Shown here: in pieces, positions 21,640-33,509 of the stretch | Layout of the letters: each line of letters begins with the position of its first letter | Numbering within the stretch: position 1 is the first letter of the stretch | Assembly (NCBI RefSeq): GCF_963678975.1 | Contig: NC_089273.1 | Coordinates: 25,748,356-25,812,355, forward strand | Direction: 5' to 3' | Length of the DNA stretch: 64,000 nt | From: Dysidea avara | Taxonomy: Eukaryota; Porifera; Demospongiae; Dictyoceratida; Dysideidae | The notes under the pieces: model-generated | What the model was told of the DNA's origin: nothing | Seen by the model: only the letters and a program-made list of their open reading frames with translations | Databases searched by the model: none | Position numbers and translations under genes: made by a program

Positions 21640-24600
21640 TCATATAGACATTATTGAGGTATGTCCATATGTATGTACTGTACAATATATAAAATACTTA
21701 TTGACAGAATTATACGTTGCTGCTGAAGGATGTTTATTACTGACAACTGTGGTAAGAACATTCTTTATTGGTTTCATTTGTTTACAGTATCATACTACCC
21801 TATAGACTTGCAACATTGGTTACAGAAATAGGAGAAACTGATGGTTGCAGTTCCCATGGTTACCGTTCATCTTCACATTATTGATTTCTGCTGGATTAAC
21901 AAGACTTGAAACCCTGGAACAATAATTGTAATTGATGATATTTCAAAATGTACATTTCTAATTGTAACAGTATTTAAATGGATACAGATCATACCACAAT
22001 AACGGTGTGCGATACATACATTGAGGTAAAATGGTCAGTAATACACACAGAGAATGGTGTGCTCGGTGCGAGGAGGCATATCATACACACTTTGGTGTGA
22101 TATGCAGCCAACTGTTTTAACAGTGTGGTCTAGACGAAATTTAGAAACATTCAAAAATTGCGAATTTTACGCGAAGTGTTCATATTATTATTCATAATAT
22201 TATTATTATTTTGTTTCACTCGTGTACAGCCCAAGGCTTCCATTTTTTCGTGATAGCTAAAAACTACACAGCCTTATGCACCTATCAATGTTAAGCCCCA
22301 CTACCCCCCTCCCGGGCTTACTAAGGGATTAGTGGGGGATTTTCGCCGATTTGATCAGAAATTTTGCCCCACTAGTGGGGCATTTGACCGTTCGAAATTT
22401 TAGGCGTTTGCTTTAGGCCACACCAAGTCAAACCTTAGTTTCTGGTCACCCGCCCGCATGGTAAACCTGGAACCCTAGTTTATGAGGACTATTATTAATA
22501 TTACAGGTGCTTAAGTGCATGTGACCCAGCAAGACACTTATTTTTTACTGCTAAAGATCGAGATACTCTAATAGAGCAGTCAGTGATTCCAATAGAGCAG
22601 TCACACTACTCTTAACTCTAATATTAGGTATATATGTGACACTAATAAAATGTTTCTAACTATAGCTAGTTTTGTCCTTGATTATATATAGCTGTTCAGA
22701 TTATAACTGTTACTAATACTTTTGTAACCAAAGTAATTTCAGTAGCATTAACTACTAGCCCATGCAGATGGGCCATAGCTTTAACTTTATAATTCAAATG
22801 TAGTCCTCTAATGATTAGTCTAGTAACTTCAAATCCTTATCACTGAACACTGCAGGGGTATGGAAAGCCGGCAACATTCGGTGAGCTTAAACTTAAACTT
22901 TTCCATAACTAAAATTAGATTGGCAAGTAGAAACCCTTATAGTTTAAACATTCCCAGATGATCACTAAAAACACTAGTCTGGAGCACTCAATGACTCAAA
23001 ACTTTGACAGTTACTTTTCTCAAGGTTACTGAATAGAAGGCTGGAAACACATAACTAGTGGGCTAAGACTTCACATTTGAATGAAGAATTTCTGATGTGA
23101 AAATAGAAGTTAAATTTCATTTTGGATCATGATCATTTGAACAACTTAGCTATAAGTGCATAGTAATACTTTCCTGACATAGCTAATGAGACTTTTATTT
23201 CACTTGGAAAGCATAAGTAGCTACATGAGCAAAACATTTCCTATAGTATATTCTAAATAAATAAATAAATATACTTAAATGCTATACATCAGTGTATAGC
23301 TAGCCATGATCCATCAACAACTTTCCTAGTGAATTTTTTGCCGAAGCACAACTACTTATGTTGTTGGTTAAGTTTGACTAAAAACAAAATCAACATGAAT
23401 TTGCTAAATTGAGCAAATAATAATACCATACAGTATATTGTCACAGTAGAGTCTATAGTCCTGAAGTCCTGATCATCCGCCCGCCCGCATCCATTTGTAG
23501 GCTTGGGAGTGACCAGAAACTAAGGTATGACTTGGAGTGGCCTTAGCTTGCGAGCTATGAGAATTGATCTGTTTCCTAAAGTTTATTCCAGCGACACTAC
23601 ATGGAGATTTGACCACTAGTTGTTCCCCAGTGGGTGGAGAATTTGATTTTTCAAAAAGTCAAATCCCCACCATTTCCCCCACTACGCCCGGGAGGGGGGA
23701 GGTGGGGGATAACATTGATAGGTGCATTACTCACTGAGTCCTTCCGCATGTCCATAACCCATTAATTAACTCGTACTCCACAGATCGCTAACCGGCCCGT
23801 ATACGGAAGAAGCCGTAGAAGTACAAAATTAAGGAATCTTGTGTGCTCAGGGATACGTATTGTTCGACTATAGTCTTTATAACGTTAATAGATGGCAGAT
23901 TGAAGTTGTGCAGCACTCTTTTACCTTACAAGATCGCCATAATAGGGTCTCTAGTGAGCTGCCCGTCTTCGCTACGAGAAGCCGTTTAAGCGCGCATCCC
24001 TTCTTTCTAGCCATCACAGTGAGTGCTTTGTTTGTCCATTATAAGTGGAAGATAAATGGTAGCGCTGATATGGCTGCTTTTCACATGCAAAAAAAAGGTT
24101 GGGTGGGGTGTTTATTACAACCCTACCATTTAAAAATATTTTGTGGTCTAACCACATATCATCAACAACCCTCCCATATGGTATCCATGTCATAAACAAC
24201 TTACAGAGTGTGAAGCCTGACAGTCTTGTATGGGAGGATTGTGTGCTACTGTGCTTATGTCAGTGTAACTAGCTACTGTGTACATATTCTCCGATCAGCT
24301 AGTGACATTGACAGTTGCAAACATTTAGCCATGACCACATGCATGCTAACCAGACTTTGCTGACTATACCTATGGTGTTCAACTTTGTGACACACTGTTG
24401 CTAGCAGGCTACACCTAGGCTTTCCAGGGCTAGAGCCCAGTCTAAGTCCTGGCAATTGGAACTCAATATGCTAGTTTAAAGTACTCCTGCATGTATGGGT
24501 AATGACTGCCAAATCCCTGGTAATCATGTAAGACTGGCTATGCCACTGGCCACTGGTAGTGACATTGTGATTTGTATATGCAGACACCGGCATAGGAAGA

Positions 24601-25280
24601 CTTTTCGGCCAAGCCTAGCCATCTCCTATTTAGCTTGATTAATACCAACTCACAATGTTGCTGCTGTATTCAGCCCTGTTCATACGTGCATTTATACAAA
24701 GGTGTTGTAAAGCGTCATCGCTACAATAATAGCACTACAGCTACAATGTATAGCTATCTCTTCACTACCTATTCTGCTAGACAACTTTACACCTATAATG
24801 TACGTGCTTGATGTATGCATCGTTATATCACGTGAAAATTTATGAAAAAAAAATTGGACTCTACAGGAATTATAACACTAACAGTTACCATTCTTATAAC
24901 TTGTATCATAGAGTTTCATTCTTGTCCTTCTGTTAGAATAAACACCTAAGACATCTTGTTCTTCAAGTCTCCCGTGCCGTCATCAACACTGTCTCCTGTA
25001 TGATAGGTGCACAATCAATAATTCTTCTGACAGGTAGCTAGCTCATATAGCAGTGTGTTTTCAGCAATGGTACCAAGTGTGACGATGATGGCTCAAACAC
25101 TAAGTATAGACTAGGAATTAATGTATCCTGCCTTATATTTTGTGTGTGTACAAATGAATCAGGATGAAAATACAGTCTTTATCATAGATTACAAAATTAA
25201 TATTGCATTAACATATCTAATGAGTTAGCCTTTTAAACCAAGGAATCTTTGTTAGCTTACTACACTAATGTACCAATTAA
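21640..25280. other. Central spacer of the giant palindrome
   Basis: 3.64 kb present once. It holds one complete inverted-repeat element (22277-23726). The rest shows no exon with splice signals. The 118-codon frame at 23839-24195 is not convincing. Confidence 0.6.
22277..23726. mobile_element. 1.45-kb PIF/Harbinger-like nonautonomous element, TSD TTA
   Basis: Ends TGCACCTATCAATGTTA and TAACATTGATAGGTGCA are exact inverted repeats flanked by TTA at 22274-22276 and 23727-23729. The inverted repeats extend over ~150 bp with C-rich/G-rich blocks containing CCTCCCGGGC. A 3-bp TSD of the TWA type suits PIF/Harbinger, though no transposase is seen. Contains two inverted CTCTATTAGAG-type words near 22566-22605. 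Confidence 0.75.
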
Positions 25281-25318
25281 CTTATAATCCATATATGGAT
25301 TTGGAAAAAAAGTACACA

Positions 25319-25572
25319 AACTAGACATATTAAAAATTTAAAATAAGAAATAGGGATCGCTGAAAAAAGCCACGAAACAAGAAGGGATCGCTGGGGTGGT
25401 AATGTAAACTACAAATCTCTATTTTGACTCTCTATAAATGCTCCATTTGAGTATAAAAAGTCAAAATAGGGATTTGTGGTTTACATTACCACCCCAGCGA
25501 TCCCTTCTTGTTTCGTGGCTTTTTCAGCGATCCCTATATTTCTTATTTTAAATTTTTAATATGTCTAGTACG
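25319..25572. mobile_element. Hairpin MITE, right copy
   Basis: Mirror of 21350-21602, with small indels. It shows that the palindrome duplicated a locus already carrying this element. Confidence 0.75.
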
Positions 25573-25610
25573 TATTTAAATTGTGACAGAATTTTACGGC
25601 AAGTGTATAT

Positions 25611-26684
25611 TATATAGTTATACAACGGCCACGAGTGCTCTGCCTGAAATAAACGCACGAGCCTGAGGGCCGTTAGGCCCGAAGGCAAGTGCGTTTATAC
25701 AGGCAGAGCACGAGTGCACGTTGTATAACTGTTATGTACCACTCACCTAATAGGTGGGGAGAGTCTCACAAGACAGCTGTAACACTTATAAAGGCCAGGT
25801 TTCTAACATTGATTGTGGGTAGCTAACCAAGCCGTACGTTGCGATGACGTTCCTCCTGCAGTACTGCTGCCACCTGAGATATTGAAAGCTAGTACGCTAT
25901 GGGTTATATCGCTAACCTGCATTCGCTGTTCGACTCTCATCATGTAGTGCTCAGCATGCCAGCGTGATCACTCAATCGCCATATAGACTAAGCGCCAGAC
26001 TAATCACCATAGTGATTCTCTTGAGCAAAAAAAAGTAGCTAAATAGATGTTTTAAGTAAACAAAACCTAACTACTAAACGATGCTAGTCTAATTCTTACT
26101 ATTCACACTGGCTAAACTCGAATCAGGTGGCATGACAAAACTGGTTACCACAATCGAACGTAAAGGTTAGTATTATTTAGAATATATTTGCTTTATTGAG
26201 TCATTGTCGAAGTGGGCTACAGTTTAATCTGGGCTAAGATGGCACCAGACTAGTAAGGTGTATAAGTACGTTTATATATATATGTAGACTAGAATTGTGG
26301 TCACCCGTGTTGGATTTTTCGATCGCCATTGGCTGCTTGTAAACATTATACGTATTGGTGACGTTATGGCCCAAAATCGACCTTTACATGTCAGGCTATA
26401 AAAGAATTCGAGTGATCTGTAAAGTGTCTTTCCACCTATTAGGTGAGGTGTCGTAGTGGTCTTCGCCACCAGCACTTGTGCTATGCTGCACAAAACCGCA
26501 GCCAGTGTAATATCTGTATATTGCACTGCGGTCGGTGCATTATAACTTATAATGCACTCGTTGTGGTCTAAAAAACCGCAACCAGTGCGTTGTAAGTTAT
26601 AATGCACTCGCTGCGGACTGCAGCAGTGCAATATACAAATTATGGCACTGGCGGTGCCTTTGAACTGCCCACGCAGAGTGGTAC
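25611..26684. mobile_element. Right-arm-specific 1074-bp insertion
   Basis: The left arm reads GGCAAGTGTATATACATATG without interruption; the right arm is split here, with at most a 2-bp duplication (AT). A hairpin of ~115 bp at 25615-25735 (TTATACAACGGCCACGAGTG pairs with GCACGTTGTATAA) marks one end. A nested pair CACCTAATAGGTGG (25745) and CCACCTATTAGGTG (26429) bounds ~700 bp. The right end has repeated TGCATTATAACTTATAATGCA-type hairpins. No transposase frame. Confidence 0.65.
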
Positions 26685-26689
26685 ATACA

Positions 26690-28800
26690 TATGAAAACCA
26701 TGGAGTGTTAGTGCCTGACTTGATCTTACCATATAATTCTCACTTTAAAGCTTCTTTTCATCATGTCAATGATATATTGTTGAGTTACATTGTGTGTGAT
26801 AAACAACAAGTGATGTCACCTTATCAGTTACATCAGTCATTACAAATATGAAGCCATCATGAGAATCCATAGTCCTTTTATAATCATCAGTGATATTACA
26901 ATAATAATGTATGTACAATGAGTCATTAAATTGGTATAAATAATAATATAGTTTCTTTTGTTCAAATGACAAAATGCGAATGGGTATATGATCAATGGCT
27001 TTTGTGTTTCTATCAAGAACAAAAGGTTTATTCATCTCTAGATCTGTAATTTGTCACCATGCTTGCTATGCATATATGGTTAAAGTGATTGGAGTAAAGA
27101 TAGACATCTTTGGTGTACTCATCCCTGTATGCATGTCTGTGTAACAGTCAGAATAATACCTTCTAAGAGTGAGTAATACGTTCTTTGCTTTGTATTTTAT
27201 CGACTATTTTGAAGCCATGCATTTTGAGTAATGTGTCATTCTGGGGTGGTTATTCTTTCTTTAGATGCAATGCCTATGTAAAAGATTGGTCATGCATTGG
27301 TCTACATAGTGTTTTTGCATTATATTAGAATATTACTGAACTATCTTTCAGTTTAATTCTAATTGTAAATTCCGATAAGAATATAGTGAAGTGTTATACT
27401 ACCTGACTAAACCATACATCTCCTATTATGTCAGTCACAGAGTACTACATTGTGTTGCTGTGTAAGGAATGCACTGCATCATTAATAATAAACACATCTG
27501 AAGCCCCCACATGTGTATTAGCCACATTGCACCCTTCATTTTTAAAAAGTGCTCTCATAACATCGTCATTGCCAACAAGCTGCGTAATAAAATAAAGCAT
27601 TGATCATGAGTGATTACTACATAATATGTAATCTATAATTAATTGTTAAGTAATGACTTGTTGATTATGAATTGAAGAGGCCAACTATTTCTATTGTTAC
27701 AGTTGTATATGTATGTATTCCTTGGAGATAGTGTGTATAGGTGAGATTACATAGTTATAAAACTAGGTAGGGATTCTTAACAACTAATGTACACAATCAT
27801 AAGATTTAGATATGTACAATAATACATCACTCAGGGGATTTGTAGAATTGATATATGATTGAATATAGCTAAGTTGTGCATTTATGATATCACAAACTAC
27901 CACTTTACTTCACATACTGACACTTGCGCAACATTTTTGCACATTGTCACATGTTATTCTGCATGGGTAAAGCAAATTAACTTGTTCCACGTGTGGGTAC
28001 ACAAACTCCATGTTTTAGCATCACCACACCATGATGCGTAGTATACTACTGAGTCTACACATCATATAAATAATTATAAAAAATTATTGCCACACAAAAT
28101 TGATGGTGTGTGCATGGTTGTGTGTCGCACACGCATTGTCACACCAAAGGCTGATGTCTGTTAAAACTATGAATACTTGAAACAGGCATTTATTGTGGCT
28201 ATGATGTTATCTACTCTGGTGACTAATACGGTGGTGATGAGATTGGCCATAATTTGAGGTAATACAGTAGCCATAGGATGTAGCTAGCTATAATTATACA
28301 GTTGCTATGTAGTACTCTAATGTAACAATGCTATGCTGTACAATGCTACAAAATGCATAGTAATAGTGTTCTGTACCAATATGGATTTTGATGGTGATAT
28401 GGTGGTACTAATTAATTGTACTTGTAATTAAGAGGCACCATCCATTGTATTAAGACTTGCAATACAACAGTTGTGTTTGGAAAGGAAGGAAAAATGGTTC
28501 TATAGGTTCTATACTGTCTTGTTTTGTTGACACTTTAGTGTACATAATGGAATGCAGCCTGTCTAATGTGTTAGGTAAGATTGTTGGACAGTTTGTCTCC
28601 TGGTTGCCATGCTACCAAGTTTAATGTTTGTGGTGTCAAATTCTAACAATGTACTGGGTGATATTCCCCAATGAATCTTGATGAATATACATAATTATAC
28701 AGTGGTAGATGGTTTAATTTTTTTTATGTCTGCTGTGATGTGCTGTTTATCAATTCCATTGCAACACACTTGTATGTATTGCACACTAAGCAACCACATG
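26690..28800 (+). repeat. Module E, right inner copy
   Basis: Mirror of 19190-21330. Runs from CATATGAAAACCATGGAGTG to CACACTAAGCAACCACATG. The minus strand carries the 89-codon frame (27035-26766), identical in protein sequence to the left-arm copy. Confidence 0.85.
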
Positions 28801-29765
28801 CAGTGCTCGAATTGAGGGTATACGGGGGTATACGAAGTATACCTTGATAACAATTTTTGTAAATTAGTATACCTTGATAGCCTAGCTAAGTGTAAGGTAG
28901 CTTACTCCTCAGCAAAGAACATCCATGAAACATTAGTTAGTACATAGTAATACATATTCTTACTTGGTGTAACATGATTCTCGAGCCAATTGATCCCCCA
29001 GAGGAAGCTAATCCCACTATCCTCAAAAATTCCTTTAGTGAGGTGTGCATTAATTAGAATTAAACAAGTGATAGTTGATTTTGCAAGTATGAAATCTCCT
29101 ATAGCCAGATTTATATGTAGAACTATATTATCTACCCCCTCTACTGTAGACCGCATGTGTCTACCAAGGAAGTAATTGGTGATGAATCAGCTGATGATGA
29201 TGAAAGGTAGCAAATTAAAGCAGTAAAGAAGAGTCATATAATGATGGTAGTGTATGTACAGAGTAAGTACCAATTAACAGTGACACATTTACTTAGTTGG
29301 AGCCGGAAATGTGGATGGATAAAAAACTTTCCCACCTTGGCTTTATTTGTCTAAATCATAAATTGGGTTGTAAAGAGGTAATTATTATCTTTAGGTTTAG
29401 CTAGATGCTGCAAAGAGTATTCACGTTTCTCATGAATGGCAGTCAAAATTACTATCAATATCATTCCCAAAAAGTAAATTTTTCAAAATTTCCTTATACT
29501 GCATTGAAAAATTAGCTATAGTTTCATAAACATTTATTCAAAATCACTACCAAATTCAATCTCAAAAAGTTAATTATTTAAAATTTTATTGATATACTAT
29601 ACTAACCAATTCTGTTATGTAGCTCAGTATATAGCTACTGTTAGCATTCATACTTCTTCCAGTGTTGAACTCAGCAAATTTCAGCCAAGATAGCCACCAA
29701 AATATAATCTCAGAATGTTAATTTTTCAAAATTTCTATGGGGAGCAGCCTAGGCTTTTACACTAT
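28801..29765. other. Mirror of the unassigned 0.9 kb block
   Basis: Reverse complement of 18232-19190 with isolated changes (for example Cys to Phe in the frame at 29156-28902). No gene recognised. Confidence 0.4.
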
Positions 29766-30520
29766 ACGCGAACCAACATAATCTGTGCTGATATTGAAGC
29801 ACTCATCATCCAGCTACTCTAAGATTGTTATCACCAGTTCACGCGTGCTTCCGTTCATTTTCTACAGCGCGTAGAAGGCAAAGGTGTAGAGAAAATAGGC
29901 TCCGGCCTATTATGCTCAAAATTTTACCTATTATGCTTTTGAGCATTGCTAAAAAATTAAGCCTATTATGCTCAAAATTATACTTTCAAAATTAAGATTA
30001 TGCTCTAGAACTGACTGTTTTATTAGAGTATATCAGCCTTTCCTGACTGCTGTATTAGAGTAAGTGACTGCTGTATTAGAGTATCTCGGTCTTATTTCTG
30101 CAAAGTATGAATAACCAAGAGAGAAACAGTTTAATAAGTTATACTACGTGTTTTTAAATATGAAATGCACTAATAATACTATTGGCAGTGAATATTTGCT
30201 TTCTTTCAGGCGTGCGTATTGCGCATTTTAATTAAATTTTCAAATATCATCCCTACTATGCTGGCATTATGCTTGATGCTTTTGGTCATCTATTATGCTT
30301 TAAATTATGCCGGCATAATCGGCCGGTGCCTAAGAGAAAACTTGAGCAACATTCCTTTGAAAACCACAGCACATACTGTTCAAGTGGCAGAAGCGCTGAC
30401 TAGCGTGTAAGAGGTTGTGGGTTCGAATCGACGTGTTGGCATATACTTTTTTTCTTTCTACTCAGTACCTTTTTGTGCACACCTTTTTAAAACACGACTT
30501 TTAGCTCATCATATCTTGGC
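29765..30520 (+). mobile_element. SINE S, copy 3, interrupted by a 437-bp transposon
   Basis: Same tRNA-like SINE as 17935-18230 in reverse; B-box at 30419-30429 (GGTTCGAATCG, one change from consensus). The body is split at AGAGAAAA by the element at 29896-30332. Confidence 0.65.
29896..30332 (+). mobile_element. hAT-like MITE, 8-bp TSD AGAGAAAA, present only in the right arm
   Basis: Ends TAGGCTCCGGCCTATTATGC and GGCATAATCGGCCGGTGCCTA are imperfect inverted repeats, flanked by AGAGAAAA at 29888-29895 and 30333-30340. The interior has repeated TATTATGCTCAAAATT phrases and three CTGTATTAGAG-type words (30020-30090). It belongs to the ATTATGCT family also seen at 2931-3325 and 40640-40930. 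The homologous left-arm site is empty but carries a footprint. Confidence 0.85.
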
Positions 30521-30689
30521 ATGCAAAGCATATATCGACGTGGGACTTTTGCAAAATTATATGCCCATCATCTGGAAACTCGAGTGTTGTTGTAGCAAAT
30601 CAATACGTGCTTTTGTTCACTCTTTATAGGACGATGAAGGCACTGGTGTAGGGAAGGATCACTGAAAAGTTGAGTAACATTCCTGTCAA

Positions 30690-31690
30690 AACCACAAATA
30701 AACAACTGTGGCGATTTGTGAACCTCCCTTAACATAACCAACCTGGGTTCAATCCCCGCCTAGGTCATGGCTTTTTTTTCACTTTTGGGACCTATTTGAT
30801 GTATCTGGCATGCTTCATTTTTACACTGAATGTAGCTAGTGGCTACTATCAAAATGTGACTGACACACTAAGGATTTAGTAGTTAAGTCAGGCATTATAC
30901 TACTTATCAGAATAAAATTCTGTTGCTTTTACTTGCTTACAATGAGAATTACACTGATACAATATTTTAATAACTTCTTAAAATCACAATACAATGTGAA
31001 AATACTATGAAGAACAATGTATGACATCCAGATTAGCGATCTTTTAAATATGTAGCACTGCATCTAAGAAAAGAATGTCCGGTTACCCAAGACTGACATT
31101 ATAGTCTATAAAATGCAAAGTTTTAAAATAGTTGATGAAACAGAAAGCAAAGAACCATGCTACTACTCAGTCTTATATAAGGTACATATGTTCTAACTGT
31201 TACACAGACATGCATGCATACAGAGAAGACTAAAGGTGTCCATTTACTTTGTTTTTAACAAGCATGGTGACAAGCAGCTACAAATGAATGTTTTTGTTCT
31301 TAATAGAAACACACTAATTAAGCCATTGATATACTATCCATGGACAACATGATTTGTCATTATCACTAGAAGCATAAAAAATTGAATACCAATTTAATGA
31401 CTCGTTGTCACTTATGATTATGTTTAACATTAGAAGTACTAGTACTATACAAATTCATATGATAGTTTCTCATGATAGCTTCATACTTGTTATGACTGAT
31501 CATGATGTAACTGATAAAGTGACATCAATTGTTGTTTATTACACACAATGTAACCCAACAATTATATCATGAAAAGAAGAAGCTTTAAAGTGAGAATTAT
31601 ATGGTAAGATCAAGTCAGGCACTAACACTCCACGGTTTTCATACGTATCACACTTGCCGTAAAATTCAGTCACAATTTGAATATGTAGCT
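30690..31690 (-). repeat. Right-arm mirror of the second SINE head and diverged module E
   Basis: Inverse of 16740-17780. Contains GGTTCAATCCCCGCC (about 30748) and, further right, GTAAGATCAAGTCAGGCAC and CACTTGCCGTAAAATTCAG. Confidence 0.7.
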
Positions 31691-31729
31691 ATTTATATGA
31701 TATATATTACAGCATTGGTCAAAGTAAAA

Positions 31730-31905
31730 ATAGCTGTTAGTGGTGGATCTAGAAATATTCAGAGGGGTTTCAGGTTCAGGGTGTTGGATTATCAAGCAAT
31801 ATCAAACAGACAAAGTGATATTTCATTGGTGCAGCAAACGGTGTCAGATTACAGAGATATTCTGGATTAGATACAGGTGTTGAATTAGAGAGGTTTCACA
31901 GTAAT
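31730..31905 (+). mobile_element. Mirror of the possible pogo/Tigger-like fragment
   Basis: Ends GGTGTTGAATTAGAGAGGTTTCAC. Inverse of 16535-16700. Confidence 0.35.
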
Positions 31906-32279
31906 AGCTTTAAAATATATAATAAGAACAATGTTTATATAGTATGATATGCACTAATATACTGAGTTACTATTATATACTGTAGGTTGGTTTCAAATAT
32001 TATTCAGTGATAGATACTAAACATTAGTGATACTAGTATATATTTGCGAGTTCATATATAATCTAAATAGTCTATACAACAGAAATTTCTGCAAATGCAA
32101 CTAAAATTTAGTGGATCAAGAATTTGCAAAATTTACACAAATTGTACCTCATACATAAACCCGCCATTCAGAATAATGACCTGCATAGGCATGTAACCCA
32201 TGGCAGTCAATTGATCTATCCCTAATTATCATGCCTATTAACATGTCAAATCATTGTACAGAATAAGTACACTTTATGT

Positions 32280-32650
32280 ACCAACATTAAACAAGGTGTA
32301 GGACCAGGTGTCCTACAGACCTTCAGCACTTGTGCTGTTATAAATATACTAATGTCCATTTGGTTCCACCTGGGGTACTTTGAGATAATAAGTCACTCTC
32401 TAGAGTTCCTATGGATACATATATATGAAATTTAACATCCTGGCTGCCTGGCAGACTCCTGTAAGAATTTGAGCAATAATCGGATGGCTGCAGGTTTGAG
32501 GCTGCAGCTGCCTAGGTCATTCCAGTCGTGGATTTTTTCTCCTGTCTCCAACTTTACAAACACAACAAATTTCAACAGGATGTAGGACCGGGTGTCCTAC
32601 AGCCCTTCATACTTGTGCTGTAGAGCCTTAATAAAAAAATTAAAAGTATT
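32280..32650 (+). mobile_element. Two retroposon 3' tails (right arm)
   Basis: GTAGGACCAGGTGTCCTAC at 32297 and GTAGGACCGGGTGTCCTAC at 32583 each form a 7-bp stem. At 32583 this is followed by GCTGTAGAGCCTTAATAAA and an A-rich end. The body upstream of the second (32400-32575, GGATGGCTGC...GGCTGC) matches the split retroposon at 3780-4680. Confidence 0.6.
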
Positions 32651-33039
32651 GAAAAAGTAAACCTTTCTGTACATATTTCAAATTGTGCATGGGTGGGAGA
32701 CAATAATGGCATATTTTACCACAAAAACTTTGTAACTTTAGAACAGAATAAACTATAGACTTTCTGTAAAAACCAACTTATTCTTTAGGGCAAATACTTC
32801 AATTTGACACCAAGTTTGTGGATTTTGGATCGTACAAACATGAAATAGAGAAAAAAAACTGACAGTTTTTGAACATTAAATTACCTGTAAAGGTCACCAT
32901 AGGTCAAATCTGAGGTGGCTCCCTATCAAAAAATAATCTTTATCTTACACACAAACTTTTTGCCAAGTTTCACGCTTTTATTCAAAAGTGCACAAAAAGG
33001 CCTTTTTTAAAGGCTTACACCCTGACTATTTGCATGTCA

Positions 33040-33400
33040 AGATACTATGAGCTAAAAGTCATGTTTTAAAAAGGTGTGCACAAAAAGGTGCTGAGTAGAA
33101 AGGAAAAAATGCCAACAGGTCATGTAAGAGGTCGTGGATTTGAACCCACGACCTCTTACACGCTAGTCAGGGCTTCTACCACTTGAACAGTATGTACTGT
33201 GGTTTTCAAAAGAATGTTGCTCAAGCTTTCTTTACACCTTGGCCTTCTACGCGCTGTAGAGAATGAACGGAAGCACGCGTGAACTGGTGATAACAAACTT
33301 AGAGTAGCTGGATGATGAGTGCTTCAATATCAGCACAGATTATGTTGATTTACACCTAGTTGGTGAGTAAGCAGCGTGACGGTCAGACGGACAGCATTTT
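33040..33400 (-). mobile_element. SINE S, copy 4
   Basis: Inverse of 15010-15420. At 33124-33158 GTAAGAGGTCGTGG pairs perfectly with CCACGACCTCTTAC around the decayed B-box. Confidence 0.6.
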
Positions 33401-33509
33401 AGCTTTATATAATAATAGATTGTTTGCTCAAAACTTTGGCAAAAGGCCACTTTGCTGTATATAGTGACTTCATGCATACTTAGGTCTACATTTTGTACTT
33501 CACATAATG

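Noticed and set aside
23839-24195. 118-codon open frame in the palindrome spacer
   Set aside because: No motif, no promoter or splice context, and an overlapping antisense frame; I cannot support a gene.
26272-26631. 119-codon minus-strand frame
   Set aside because: Built largely from the repeated TGCATTATAA and CCGCAACCAGTG hairpin units of the right-arm insertion.
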